Positions 1 to 7,628 of a stretch of DNA of 64,000 nt are shown in pieces. Both the position numbers and the translations under genes were made by a program. This DNA is from Planctomycetaceae bacterium (GTDB lineage: Bacteria; Planctomycetota; Planctomycetia; Planctomycetales; Planctomycetaceae). The stretch spans positions 1 through 64,000 of the forward strand of contig JAWKTX010000014.1 in assembly GCA_041398825.1 (NCBI GenBank), in the 5' to 3' direction. Position 1 is the first letter of the stretch. Each line of letters begins with the position of its first letter. The notes under the pieces were generated by a model. That model searched no databases and was not told where the DNA came from. It saw nothing but the letters and a program-made list of their open reading frames with translations.

Positions 1-216
1 TGGGCCGATGTTCTGTCTGAAATCAAGACCATTTGTCACTGCGGACGAAAGGCCACGATGGTGCTGAGAATCGATTCCGAGGGAAAGCCCCTGCGAGCCG
101 GAAATCAAATTAAGGTGGGGGGCAACGAAAGCTATGTGTCCGTCTGCCGACAGCACTTCAAGGAAGGAATGGCCGAACGCAATTCGCCAACACTTCCCTT
201 CGAAGATGACGAGTAA
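1..216 (+). CDS. tdk: Thymidine kinase, C-terminal part (5' end outside window)
   Basis: The frame is open from base 1 and ends at TAA 214-216, giving 71 residues. The visible part carries the C-terminal zinc-binding end of type II thymidine kinase: CHCGRKATMVLRID, then IKVGGNESYVSVCRQH. The two CxC/C..H cysteine groups that hold the structural zinc and the GGNESY substrate-loop motif are present. The enzyme phosphorylates thymidine to dTMP in the cytosolic salvage pathway. The N-terminal P-loop half lies outside the window, so completeness cannot be judged. The next gene is convergent, 16 bp away. Confidence 0.9.
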   Translation, partial: WADVLSEIKTICHCGRKATMVLRIDSEGKPLRAGNQIKVGGNESYVSVCRQHFKEGMAERNSPTLPFEDDE

Positions 217-232
217 TGCCTCAAGGTTTCTG

Positions 233-1105
233 CTAAACAGACGGAGCGTGGCTCAGCACCGCAAGGCATGCCGATGTCGCTGCGGCGACATTCAGCGATG
301 GTACCGGGCCTGATGGGGGAAGCGCTACAAGCTGATCACAGCGTTCTCGCGTCAGCCGCCGCATTCCTGAGCCTTCGTTGCCGACGATAATCATCCAGTG
401 ACGGTCACGCTTGACGTTGTACAGGCTCTCTGTGGCTCGTTCACACGTTCCCAGTATCCAGATGCTGTTTTGCTGAGCTTTCTCGATCGCCTGAGACAAA
501 TTGGCGACCGTGCTGAACGGAACGTATTCAACTCCTCCCGTTGCAACGTCGCACACTGTCGCGTTGACGGGGGCACTGCGATCTTTCGTCATAATGATGC
601 CCCTGGCTCCGAAGAAGCCAGCCAGTCGAAAGATCGCGCCAGTGTTCTGCGGATCCTGAACCTGATCGAGAGCGAGCCAGATGCCGAATTCCGGGGCACG
701 ATCGGCTTTCTGATCCTCGGAGTGTCGTGGCGGCACGGAGATCGGAGGTGAGCTGACGTTCAGCAATTGTTCCAGTGGAATCGGAGACGGCGGTTCGACA
801 ATCGCCATTCCGGCACTTGTGCGTTCGGTGCCCCGATCATCACGCGAGGGCCGTCCTTCCTTCCCGTTCCGGCTGCCCTGCCTGCCGTGTGATTTCTTTC
901 TTCCGTCGCGCGAACCGCGAATTTCGCTGCGCCGTGAATCGGGTGGCGATCCGACCAGAACAGACACGCCATTCGATCGAGCGACATGGGCCACGTGGTC
1001 CCAGACATCGCCCGCCCCAATGGTCTGAATGCTGACCGATTTGACTGCTTTCGGACGCACTTTTAGCGCGGCAAGAATGCTGTGTGGGTTACGAAGTTCC
1101 AGCAT
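233..1105 (-). CDS. TrmH/SpoU-family RNA 2'-O-methyltransferase (RlmB-like)
   Basis: A 290-residue protein with the three SPOUT methylase motifs: LDQVQDPQNTGAIFRLA (about 146-162), IVGNEGSGM (about 240-248) and LPPSGPVPSLNVAAA (about 262-276). These form the knotted SAM-binding site and the catalytic Asn/Arg/Glu set. The first 50 residues look like the small SpoU substrate-binding domain. Residues about 57-100 are a basic, low-complexity Arg/Gly/Ser linker that is longer than usual and may help RNA binding. The likely product methylates a ribose in rRNA or tRNA; RlmB (23S G2251) is the closest familiar architecture, but the target cannot be fixed from sequence alone. No clear Shine-Dalgarno is seen, as is common in planctomycetes. 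Confidence 0.85.
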   Translation of the reverse strand: MLELRNPHSILAALKVRPKAVKSVSIQTIGAGDVWDHVAHVARSNGVSVLVGSPPDSRRSEIRGSRDGRKKSHGRQGSRNGKEGRPSRDDRGTERTSAGMAIVEPPSPIPLEQLLNVSSPPISVPPRHSEDQKADRAPEFGIWLALDQVQDPQNTGAIFRLAGFFGARGIIMTKDRSAPVNATVCDVATGGVEYVPFSTVANLSQAIEKAQQNSIWILGTCERATESLYNVKRDRHWMIIVGNEGSGMRRLTRERCDQLVALPPSGPVPSLNVAAATSACLAVLSHAPSV

Positions 1106-1300
1106 AGAATTTCTGACCGCGAAGAATGTCGTTTGGGGAATACGATACGTACTGATCGTTCAATGAGGTTCACTGTTGGTGGCCGGGACATTTCATGCCC
1201 GCCTGCGTTGTCAGCCGAGCCTGATAAGTGACTGATCGGTGATGACTGTACTATCATCGTCGGATAGATGAAGGATATCGGATAGACGCAGGATGACGTG

Positions 1301-2212
1301 TCATTCCGCGACGATCTCCGTTCCAACACCTGTATCCGAGTAAATTTCGAGCAGTACAGAATGCGGCATGGCGGCGTCGACAATATGAACCTTGCGAACG
1401 CCTGCGTCCAGCGCATCCAAAGCGGCTTCGACTTTCGGGACCATACCTCCGGCAATGGTTCCGACGGCGATCATATTACGGACCTGTGATCCGGTGACGT
1501 GAGACAGTCGACTCGCGGGATTGGTGATGTCGGTAAGGATACCGGGGATGTCGCTCAGAAAGACCAGTTTCTCGGCTGCCAGCGCACGTGCGACTGCTGC
1601 CGCTGCAGTATCCGCGTTCACATTCATGCGATGACCATAAGGGCTGAGAGCGATACACGGGATCACCGGGATCGTACCTGTCGAACAGACGCGCACCAGT
1701 GTGTCCACTTCCACTCGAGTCACACTTCCCACGTGGCCGAGATCCAGTTCGTTGCCCTGATCATCCCGGAGAGACAGCTTTTCGGCTGTCAGCACATTCT
1801 CACTGCCAAAGTGCAGCCCGGTTGCTCGCGAACCTTTTTGGTTGATCTGGTCGACAATGGACTGGCAGATGTCTTCAATCAGAACTCGCGAAGCGATTTG
1901 CAGAGTTTTATTGTCGGTGTAGCGTCGACCCGCAACAAACTTCGGTTCAATGCCGGCACTGTTCATGGCAGAACTGATGGCTTTGCCACCACCGTGAACG
2001 ATGACGGGCTTCATACCAACGGTCGACATGAAGACGACGTCCGCCAGAAGACTGTCCACTGCTGCCTTATCATCCAGTGTGCTTCCGCCCAGTTTGACAA
2101 CGACGTATCTTCCGCGGAAGCGCTGAATCCAGCTCATAGCCTCGATCAGTACGCGTGCTTTTCGGATTGCTTCTTCCATAGTGGACCAAATTCTGTGCAG
2201 CGGGAAAATCAC
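1301..2212 (-). CDS. argB: Acetylglutamate kinase
   Basis: A 303-residue amino-acid-kinase fold protein, the usual length for ArgB. Motifs seen: VVVKLGGSTLDD (phosphate/ATP lysine loop), KPVIVHGGGKAIS (N-acetylglutamate binding), MNVNADTAAAAVARAL, and GGMVPKVEAALDAL near the C-terminus (ATP site). It phosphorylates N-acetylglutamate in step two of arginine biosynthesis. No other arg gene is adjacent, so it appears monocistronic. The start is uncertain: Met12 (codon at 2177-2179) gives MEEAIRKARVLIEAM, which fits the usual N-terminal helix better than the first Met. Confidence 0.93.
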   Translation of the reverse strand: MIFPLHRIWSTMEEAIRKARVLIEAMSWIQRFRGRYVVVKLGGSTLDDKAAVDSLLADVVFMSTVGMKPVIVHGGGKAISSAMNSAGIEPKFVAGRRYTDNKTLQIASRVLIEDICQSIVDQINQKGSRATGLHFGSENVLTAEKLSLRDDQGNELDLGHVGSVTRVEVDTLVRVCSTGTIPVIPCIALSPYGHRMNVNADTAAAAVARALAAEKLVFLSDIPGILTDITNPASRLSHVTGSQVRNMIAVGTIAGGMVPKVEAALDALDAGVRKVHIVDAAMPHSVLLEIYSDTGVGTEIVAE

Positions 2213-2389
2213 TGCTGAGGGAGGGCGAGCGATGTTATGAGGGGCACGATTCTATGATTCGGCGAAAGCGAATCAACGTGCGAATCGCTCGTTGTGTTCA
2301 GATTACATTCGATTACAGTGATGTCTCGACTCGGCGAATGCTGGAAACGGCTGTGAACCACCGGATTTCAATGGTCCGAGACGAAGTGT

Positions 2390-2612
2390 TTCAGGTGCCT
2401 GTGGGTGTGGAATCAGCCAAAGACTGACTGTCCGCACGGGTACAGGTGAAAAGGGAAGACGGTGAAAATCCGTCGCGGTCGCGCCGCTGTAACCGGGGAC
2501 CATCACTGCATTCATCCACTGCGAATCCTGCTGCAGGGCGATTAGCCATCCAGTGAGTTCGTGGGAAGGGGCAGTTGAAGGAATGATCCGGAAGTCAGAA
2601 GACCTGCCTGAA
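2390..2612 (+). promoter_or_regulatory. Cobalamin (B12) riboswitch
   Basis: The non-coding leader holds the ordered boxes of the AdoCbl/cobalamin riboswitch: AGGTGCCT at 2393-2400, GAAAAGGGAAG at 2448-2458, GGTGAAAATCCGTCGCGG followed by GCCGCTGTAACCGGGG at 2461-2498 (B12 box core), AGCCATCCAGTG at 2544-2555, GTGGGAAGGGG at 2561-2571, and GGAAGTCAGAAGACCTGCC at 2589-2607, which closes the terminal stem with AGGTGCC. It lies about 160 nt upstream of the DUF1559 gene start at 2774 and on the same strand. A 7-bp hairpin (2667-2684) follows but has no T-run, so control could be translational. Known family: binding of cobalamin usually represses the downstream gene. Confidence 0.92.
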
Positions 2613-2773
2613 ATGCCGGAGATCAGTCCTTCGCGAAAAAGGATTGTCGTCCATCATACGAATCGCCCCGAATCCTGATTCGGGCTGGTTCCGTTGGCAT
2701 GCGACAATTTTGCTTCGCGGGTTTTCCTGTTTCAGTGTCGGGCTTCCACCGCCCGGACAACGGAAAGGTCGTC

Positions 2774-3709
2774 ATGCCTGCACAAACAACGCCTGAACCC
2801 GAATTTTCTCCATCCGCGACCCCACCACGGCATCGCCATCGTGGTTTCACGCTGATTGAGCTTCTGGTTGTTATCGCGATCATCGCTGTCCTGGTCGGAC
2901 TATTGCTGCCGGCAGTCCAGCAGGCCCGTGAAGCCGCTCGAAGAACTCAGTGCCGCAACCGATTGAAGCAGCTGGTGCTTGCGATGCACAATTACGCCGA
3001 TGTCTACCGGGAGACATTCGTTCCGTATGTAATCGAAGACCAGCAGCGTTTGAATTACCTGAGCACTTTCAGCGGCAATCAGGGCACCGCGCAATTCTGG
3101 TTTGGCACGGTGGACTACGACCAACCGCTGCCAGAGAATCAACTGGCATTTGAACGGGGGCCGTTGAGCCCCTTCATGGAAACAAACTATCAGGCGTTTC
3201 AGTGTCCGAATTTCGGTCCGGGGCAAATGGACAGTGTTCGATTCGGACGCCCGGCATCGGGGTTCGGATTTAACGGCTATTATCTGTCTCGCCCCGGCGG
3301 AATCGAATGGCTTCCGCCTGCCTGGGCCGCGCAGTTAAGCCGCAAACCGGTGACGCGAAAGTTTCGCGATGTCCGGTCGACGTCTGAAACCCTTGTATTT
3401 GCCGATGCTGCTCAGGTCAAGCTGGTGACGTTTGCCCCGCCCACCTACAGCTTTGAAGAAACGTGGTTGCTGGAACCGCCGAGCAATAATTTTCCGAACA
3501 TCCACTTCCGACATTTGGATTCAGCCAACGTAGCCTTTCTGGATGGTCACGTCGAAAGTCGAGCCTGGCAAAGCCTGGTTGAGGTGCCGGGAAGCAATTT
3601 CCTGTCGCAGGAACAGGCCGACCTGATGAAGGAAAAACGTCTGGGCTTCGCTTCCAACGGGAATCTCCATGATCCTAACCTGCGGGATGAGCTTTACGAT
3701 CGCGAGTGA
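2774..3709 (+). CDS. DUF1559 secreted pseudopilin-like protein behind a B12 riboswitch
   Basis: A 311-residue protein. After a polar leader comes the type IV pilin-like cleavage/methylation motif RGFTLIELLVVIAIIAVL, then LLPAVQQAREAARRTQCRNRLKQL, the signature of planctomycete DUF1559 proteins. The C-terminus has the matching H-x-D-G motif (RHLDSANVAFLDGHVESRAW). The start at 2774 is preferred over an upstream in-frame ATG at 2699 because GGAAAGG (2762-2768) sits 5 nt before it. The protein is expected to be cleaved by a prepilin peptidase and displayed in the periplasm or cell surface; molecular function of the family is unknown. Its position directly below a cobalamin riboswitch is the notable point. 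Confidence 0.9.
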   Translation: MPAQTTPEPEFSPSATPPRHRHRGFTLIELLVVIAIIAVLVGLLLPAVQQAREAARRTQCRNRLKQLVLAMHNYADVYRETFVPYVIEDQQRLNYLSTFSGNQGTAQFWFGTVDYDQPLPENQLAFERGPLSPFMETNYQAFQCPNFGPGQMDSVRFGRPASGFGFNGYYLSRPGGIEWLPPAWAAQLSRKPVTRKFRDVRSTSETLVFADAAQVKLVTFAPPTYSFEETWLLEPPSNNFPNIHFRHLDSANVAFLDGHVESRAWQSLVEVPGSNFLSQEQADLMKEKRLGFASNGNLHDPNLRDELYDRE

Positions 3710-3924
3710 CGGGCGTTCTGTGTTCCGGAAAGGATCATCGTCCTGGTCAGGAACAGCGAAGACTCAGAATGCTGCTGAAACCCGAAGTCCTGCTGTCTGC
3801 TGGCGTATTGGCTCAGGATATTTCACAATGCCAATCCTGACCCAATCGCGTCTCATTGCAGCGCGAGCATTGCCTTCGAGCCCCACCCGATAAATCCCCA
3901 CGCAGAACGAATTCGGAGTTCTCC

Positions 3925-4980
3925 ATGAAGTATCTCTTTGCATCCGTGCTGATTGCTGCCGTCAGTGTTTCAGTGTTCGCCGATGAAAAGCCATCGGGCC
4001 AGCAGCAGGCCGCATCAGAGTCACCATCCGATGGTAAAGTGCTGAAGGTGGGAATGATTGGACTGGACACTTCGCATTGTCTGGCGTTTGCGAAACTCCT
4101 GAACGTGAACGACGCACAACACGTTGCGGGGTGTCGATTGACTCTGGTGTACCCCAAAGGATCGCCCGACATCAAAAGCAGCGTTGAACGGGTTCCGAAA
4201 TACACCGAAGAGATTCAGAAACTGGGGGTGGAAATCATCGAAGATCTTCCCGCCATGATTGCTCAGGTCGACGCGGTGTTGCTTGAGACCAATGATGGAC
4301 GGCCGCATCTGGAGCAGATTATTCCCGCACTGAAAGCTGGCAAACCCGTGTTTATTGACAAGCCGATTGCTGGTTCACTTGTGGACGCCATCGCGATATT
4401 CAAGCTGGCAGAACACTACCAGACACCTGTCTTCAGTTCGTCTTCACTCCGGTTTGCGTCCGCGGCTCAGGACGTTCGGAATGGTTCCATCGGCGATGTC
4501 ACGGGTTGCGACGCATATTCGCCGTGTTCGCTGGAGATGACTCATCCGGACCTCTTCTGGTACGGAATTCATGGCTGTGAAACATTGTTTACTGTCATGG
4601 GGGCCGGCTGTGAAAGCGTTGTGCGAACCCAGACAAAAGATTTCGATCAGGTCACGGGAACATGGTCTGATGGTCGAATCGGTACGTTTCGTGGTATTCG
4701 ATCCGGCAGCAGTGGTTATGGCGGCACAGCATTTGGCACCAAAGGAATTGCTCCGGTCGGAAAATACGACGGCTATCGTCCGCTGGCTGTTGAATTTGTG
4801 AAGTTCTTTCAGACAGGCATTGCTCCGGTTGGCCCTGAAGAAACGATCAATCTTTATGCCTTTATGGAAGCCGCAGACGAAAGTAAGCGACAGGGATTTA
4901 TTCCAATAAAAATTTCAGCAGTGATGAAGAAGGCGGAAGCGACGGCCGCACAAAAAGTCGCAGACATCACATCGAAATAG
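3925..4980 (+). CDS. Secreted Gfo/Idh/MocA-family oxidoreductase
   Basis: A 351-residue protein beginning with a Sec signal peptide (MKYLFASVLIAAVSVSVFADE). A Rossmann strand VLKVGMIGLDTSHCLAFAKLL follows, then the family motif KPVFIDKPIAGSLVDA (EKP-like catalytic lysine region) and a C-terminal alpha/beta substrate domain. The Rossmann glycine loop is GLDTSH rather than GxGxxG, seen in a subset of planctomycete members. The start at 3925 is chosen over an upstream ATG because it begins the signal peptide and has CGGAG 9 nt upstream. It probably acts on a sugar or inositol derivative outside the cytoplasm with NAD(P); substrate unknown. It may share the transcript of the riboswitch-led gene 215 bp upstream. 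Confidence 0.82.
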   Translation: MKYLFASVLIAAVSVSVFADEKPSGQQQAASESPSDGKVLKVGMIGLDTSHCLAFAKLLNVNDAQHVAGCRLTLVYPKGSPDIKSSVERVPKYTEEIQKLGVEIIEDLPAMIAQVDAVLLETNDGRPHLEQIIPALKAGKPVFIDKPIAGSLVDAIAIFKLAEHYQTPVFSSSSLRFASAAQDVRNGSIGDVTGCDAYSPCSLEMTHPDLFWYGIHGCETLFTVMGAGCESVVRTQTKDFDQVTGTWSDGRIGTFRGIRSGSSGYGGTAFGTKGIAPVGKYDGYRPLAVEFVKFFQTGIAPVGPEETINLYAFMEAADESKRQGFIPIKISAVMKKAEATAAQKVADITSK

Positions 4981-5066
4981 CGTCATCCGAAACAGGCTTC
5001 GAAATTTCCAGGTCAGCATCTCAAAAGCACTTTTCATTTTCCATCAGACCGCTGCTCCCGGCGCTG

Positions 5067-6677
5067 ATGATGTCTGCGGCTGCCTTCGTGCTGGCAGCCT
5101 CGCGAATCAATCACGGCCTGATCGATTCGCGTCTGCCGGCCGGTCCCGGTTTAACCCTGGACGAATCGTTCAATGTGGGTCAGGGAGTGTATCTGGCTGA
5201 GGCGATCGGTCGCCACGGTCCCATGATTCTGACACCCACTGTGGCAAAGGAGGTTTTCGCTGCAAGAGACTACCTGTCGGATCATCCTCCCGTGGGCCGA
5301 ATCCTGCTTGGCATGGCTCACCAGATGACAGCATGGCTGATAGGCGGAGCCGATGGATGCAGTATCAACATTACTGCGGCCCGAACGGGTTCGTGTTTTG
5401 CATTCGCGGTGCTGATCTTTCTGGTGTTCGAATTTTGCCGACGACACTTCGATCAACCAACGGCAACCGCTGCCGCGGTCGCACTGATCTTCATGCCGCA
5501 GTTCATTGGTCACGCAAGACTGGCAACGCTGGAAACATCGACCGTGCTGGCCTGGTCCGCGGCTGTGCTGGCATTTGCATCCTGGTGGACCCGAACGACA
5601 CCACCAACGAATCGCCAGGCAATATTCTGCGGTGCCCTTTGGGGGGGCCTGATGCTGACGAAAATGCAGGGCATCCTGCTGCCGCCACTGATTGCCGGAT
5701 GGAGCCTTTACCATCTTCGAATCCGCGCAATTCGGCCACTGCTTCTTTGGACTCTGTCAGGGTTGTTCGTTGCATTTGTGTGCTGGCCATGGCTTTGGCT
5801 TGACCCCATGGAACACATCCGGCAATACCTTGGGCGCGCGTCGGATCGACAAACGCTGTATGTCTGGTATCTGGGGGAACGATTCGCCGACAAGCTTGTT
5901 CCATGGCACTTCCCGTTTGTGATGACGCTGATCACTGTGCCGGTCTACGCATTGCTGAGCCTAGTGATGCGAGCCATGAACCGCCAAATGCAGACGATCG
6001 AATGGTTTCTTCTGGCGGCAACTTTGTGGCCTTTGATTGTGTTCGCGCTGCCAGGGACACCCGTCTACGACGGAACTCGGCTTTTCCTGTGTATCATGCC
6101 CTCGCTTGCTATTCTGGCCGCGCGGGGGTTTGCACTATCGATCCGTCGAATCCGTGAGGCGAGACTGCATCCGGAAACGGTTCCTGTCGGTCGATGGTTG
6201 CCTGCCTGTCTGTTGATTACCGTGATCGCTCTGGCCAAGACGACCGCAGACCGAAGCTGGCTGAGTCCCTATGCCATCAACGAATACAACGATCTCGTCG
6301 GCCGCGGCCGCGGTGCGTGGCGACTGGGGATGGAATCGTGTTACTGGTCCGATTCGCTCAATGGCGATTTCTGGAAGCATATTGCAGAAGATACGACAAT
6401 CTTCGTGGCTCCCGTGTCACATCAATTTCAGTTGAATGCGATCGAATCACTGGTTCCCGTGGTCGCTCGCAAAAATATCCATCTTGTCCCTTTTGAATAC
6501 GATTCGCAACGTCAGCGCGGCCCGTTGCTGCTGCTTCATCGCCTTGCCGATCTGCGTCGTTCCCTTCGCGAAGTCCCGCCGGGTGCAGAACTGCTGATTG
6601 AAGTCCAGTACGATGGCGTTGTGCTGGCTCGCCTCATCGATACAACCCATGCGGAATGGGATGAACTCCCCGAATAA
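5067..6677 (+). CDS. Polytopic membrane glycosyltransferase, GT39/ArnT-like
   Basis: A 536-residue protein with about ten hydrophobic segments. The first periplasmic loop has the acidic LDESFNVGQG motif and then YLSDHPPVGRILLGMAH, typical of dolichol/polyprenyl-phosphate-sugar mannosyltransferase-like (GT39) enzymes, where the first-loop Asp/Glu is catalytic. The C-terminal soluble part (about 410-536) has no recognisable domain. The family moves a sugar from a polyprenyl-phosphate donor to protein or lipid on the outer face of the membrane; the acceptor is unknown. The frame is open upstream of 5067 without another ATG, so the start may be slightly upstream at a non-ATG codon. Confidence 0.7.
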   Translation: MMSAAAFVLAASRINHGLIDSRLPAGPGLTLDESFNVGQGVYLAEAIGRHGPMILTPTVAKEVFAARDYLSDHPPVGRILLGMAHQMTAWLIGGADGCSINITAARTGSCFAFAVLIFLVFEFCRRHFDQPTATAAAVALIFMPQFIGHARLATLETSTVLAWSAAVLAFASWWTRTTPPTNRQAIFCGALWGGLMLTKMQGILLPPLIAGWSLYHLRIRAIRPLLLWTLSGLFVAFVCWPWLWLDPMEHIRQYLGRASDRQTLYVWYLGERFADKLVPWHFPFVMTLITVPVYALLSLVMRAMNRQMQTIEWFLLAATLWPLIVFALPGTPVYDGTRLFLCIMPSLAILAARGFALSIRRIREARLHPETVPVGRWLPACLLITVIALAKTTADRSWLSPYAINEYNDLVGRGRGAWRLGMESCYWSDSLNGDFWKHIAEDTTIFVAPVSHQFQLNAIESLVPVVARKNIHLVPFEYDSQRQRGPLLLLHRLADLRRSLREVPPGAELLIEVQYDGVVLARLIDTTHAEWDELPE

Positions 6678-6729
6678 CAACTCGATTGGCCAGCTGACCG
6701 TTCTTCTCCATTGATCCCACGAGGCCCTC

Positions 6730-7584
6730 ATGAACCACGCACGTTCGTCCCTCTGCGGGAAGCTGAATCTTTGCTTCCTGGTTGCACTTGTCGGAACATG
6801 TCATTCACTGGAACAAGCGGCTGCCAGTGAGGACGCACCACTGGCTGCATCCACGACTCTGCGAGTGTTGTGTTACAACATTCACTATGGTCAGGGGAAT
6901 GACGGCGTCTACGATCTGGAGCGGCTCGCAAAGGTCATCAAAGACAGTCAAGCAGACATCGTTGCGCTTCAGGAAGTTGATGTGGTTGTCCGGCGATCCG
7001 GTTTAGTCCATCAGGCTCGGGAACTTGCAAAGCTCACAGGACTAGCCGTGCGATTTGGTCCAACTCAGCATTACGACGGCGGTCTCTACGGCAACGCTGT
7101 TCTGACTCGCTTTCCTGTCCAGGATGTGCATATTCAGCCATTGCCCTATTCAGAAAGCACAGCCGCACGCACAACTTATCCCCGGGGAGCCATCAGGACA
7201 GAATTGACGATCAGCAATGGCATCCCCATCACGTTTATCAGTACGCATTTTCAGCACAACGTTCCCGAAGATCGGATTGCTGAAGCGAAGGCTGTTAATC
7301 AGCTGTTTGCAGCTGATAGTCCCTCTCAGCCAGTCATTCTTGCGGGCGACATGAACGCGACGCCGGACTCAGAACCGATTGCAATACTGCTTGAGAAATG
7401 GAATCACGCAATGGATGCAGCTCAATCTCCATCGGCGCCCTCCAGCAAACCGCGCAGTCGCATCGACTACGTCTTCTACAGAGGTGCCGGCATTCGAATG
7501 ACTCATTCAGAAGTCATTGAAGACGACATGGCATCTGATCATCGACCTGTACTCGCCGTCTTCGAAATCAGTTCCCCTCAATAG
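6730..7584 (+). CDS. Exported endonuclease/exonuclease/phosphatase (EEP) family protein
   Basis: A 284-residue protein. A hydrophobic stretch at about 11-30 (LNLCFLVALVGTCHSLEQA) looks like a signal peptide. The EEP catalytic set is complete: LCYNIHYGQG (Asn), DIVALQEVD (metal-binding Glu), GDMNATPDS (Asp/Asn) and SDHRPVLAVFE (catalytic Asp-His). The family hydrolyses phosphodiester bonds in nucleic acids, inositol phosphates or sphingomyelin. Secreted bacterial versions of this size are often DNases or phospholipase-like enzymes; the substrate cannot be decided here. It lies 52 bp after the GT39-like gene on the same strand. Confidence 0.85.
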   Translation: MNHARSSLCGKLNLCFLVALVGTCHSLEQAAASEDAPLAASTTLRVLCYNIHYGQGNDGVYDLERLAKVIKDSQADIVALQEVDVVVRRSGLVHQARELAKLTGLAVRFGPTQHYDGGLYGNAVLTRFPVQDVHIQPLPYSESTAARTTYPRGAIRTELTISNGIPITFISTHFQHNVPEDRIAEAKAVNQLFAADSPSQPVILAGDMNATPDSEPIAILLEKWNHAMDAAQSPSAPSSKPRSRIDYVFYRGAGIRMTHSEVIEDDMASDHRPVLAVFEISSPQ

Positions 7585-7628
7585 TCTTTCGGCCGCCAGC
7601 ACGTGGACGTTGTCAGAAAATCCAGCCT

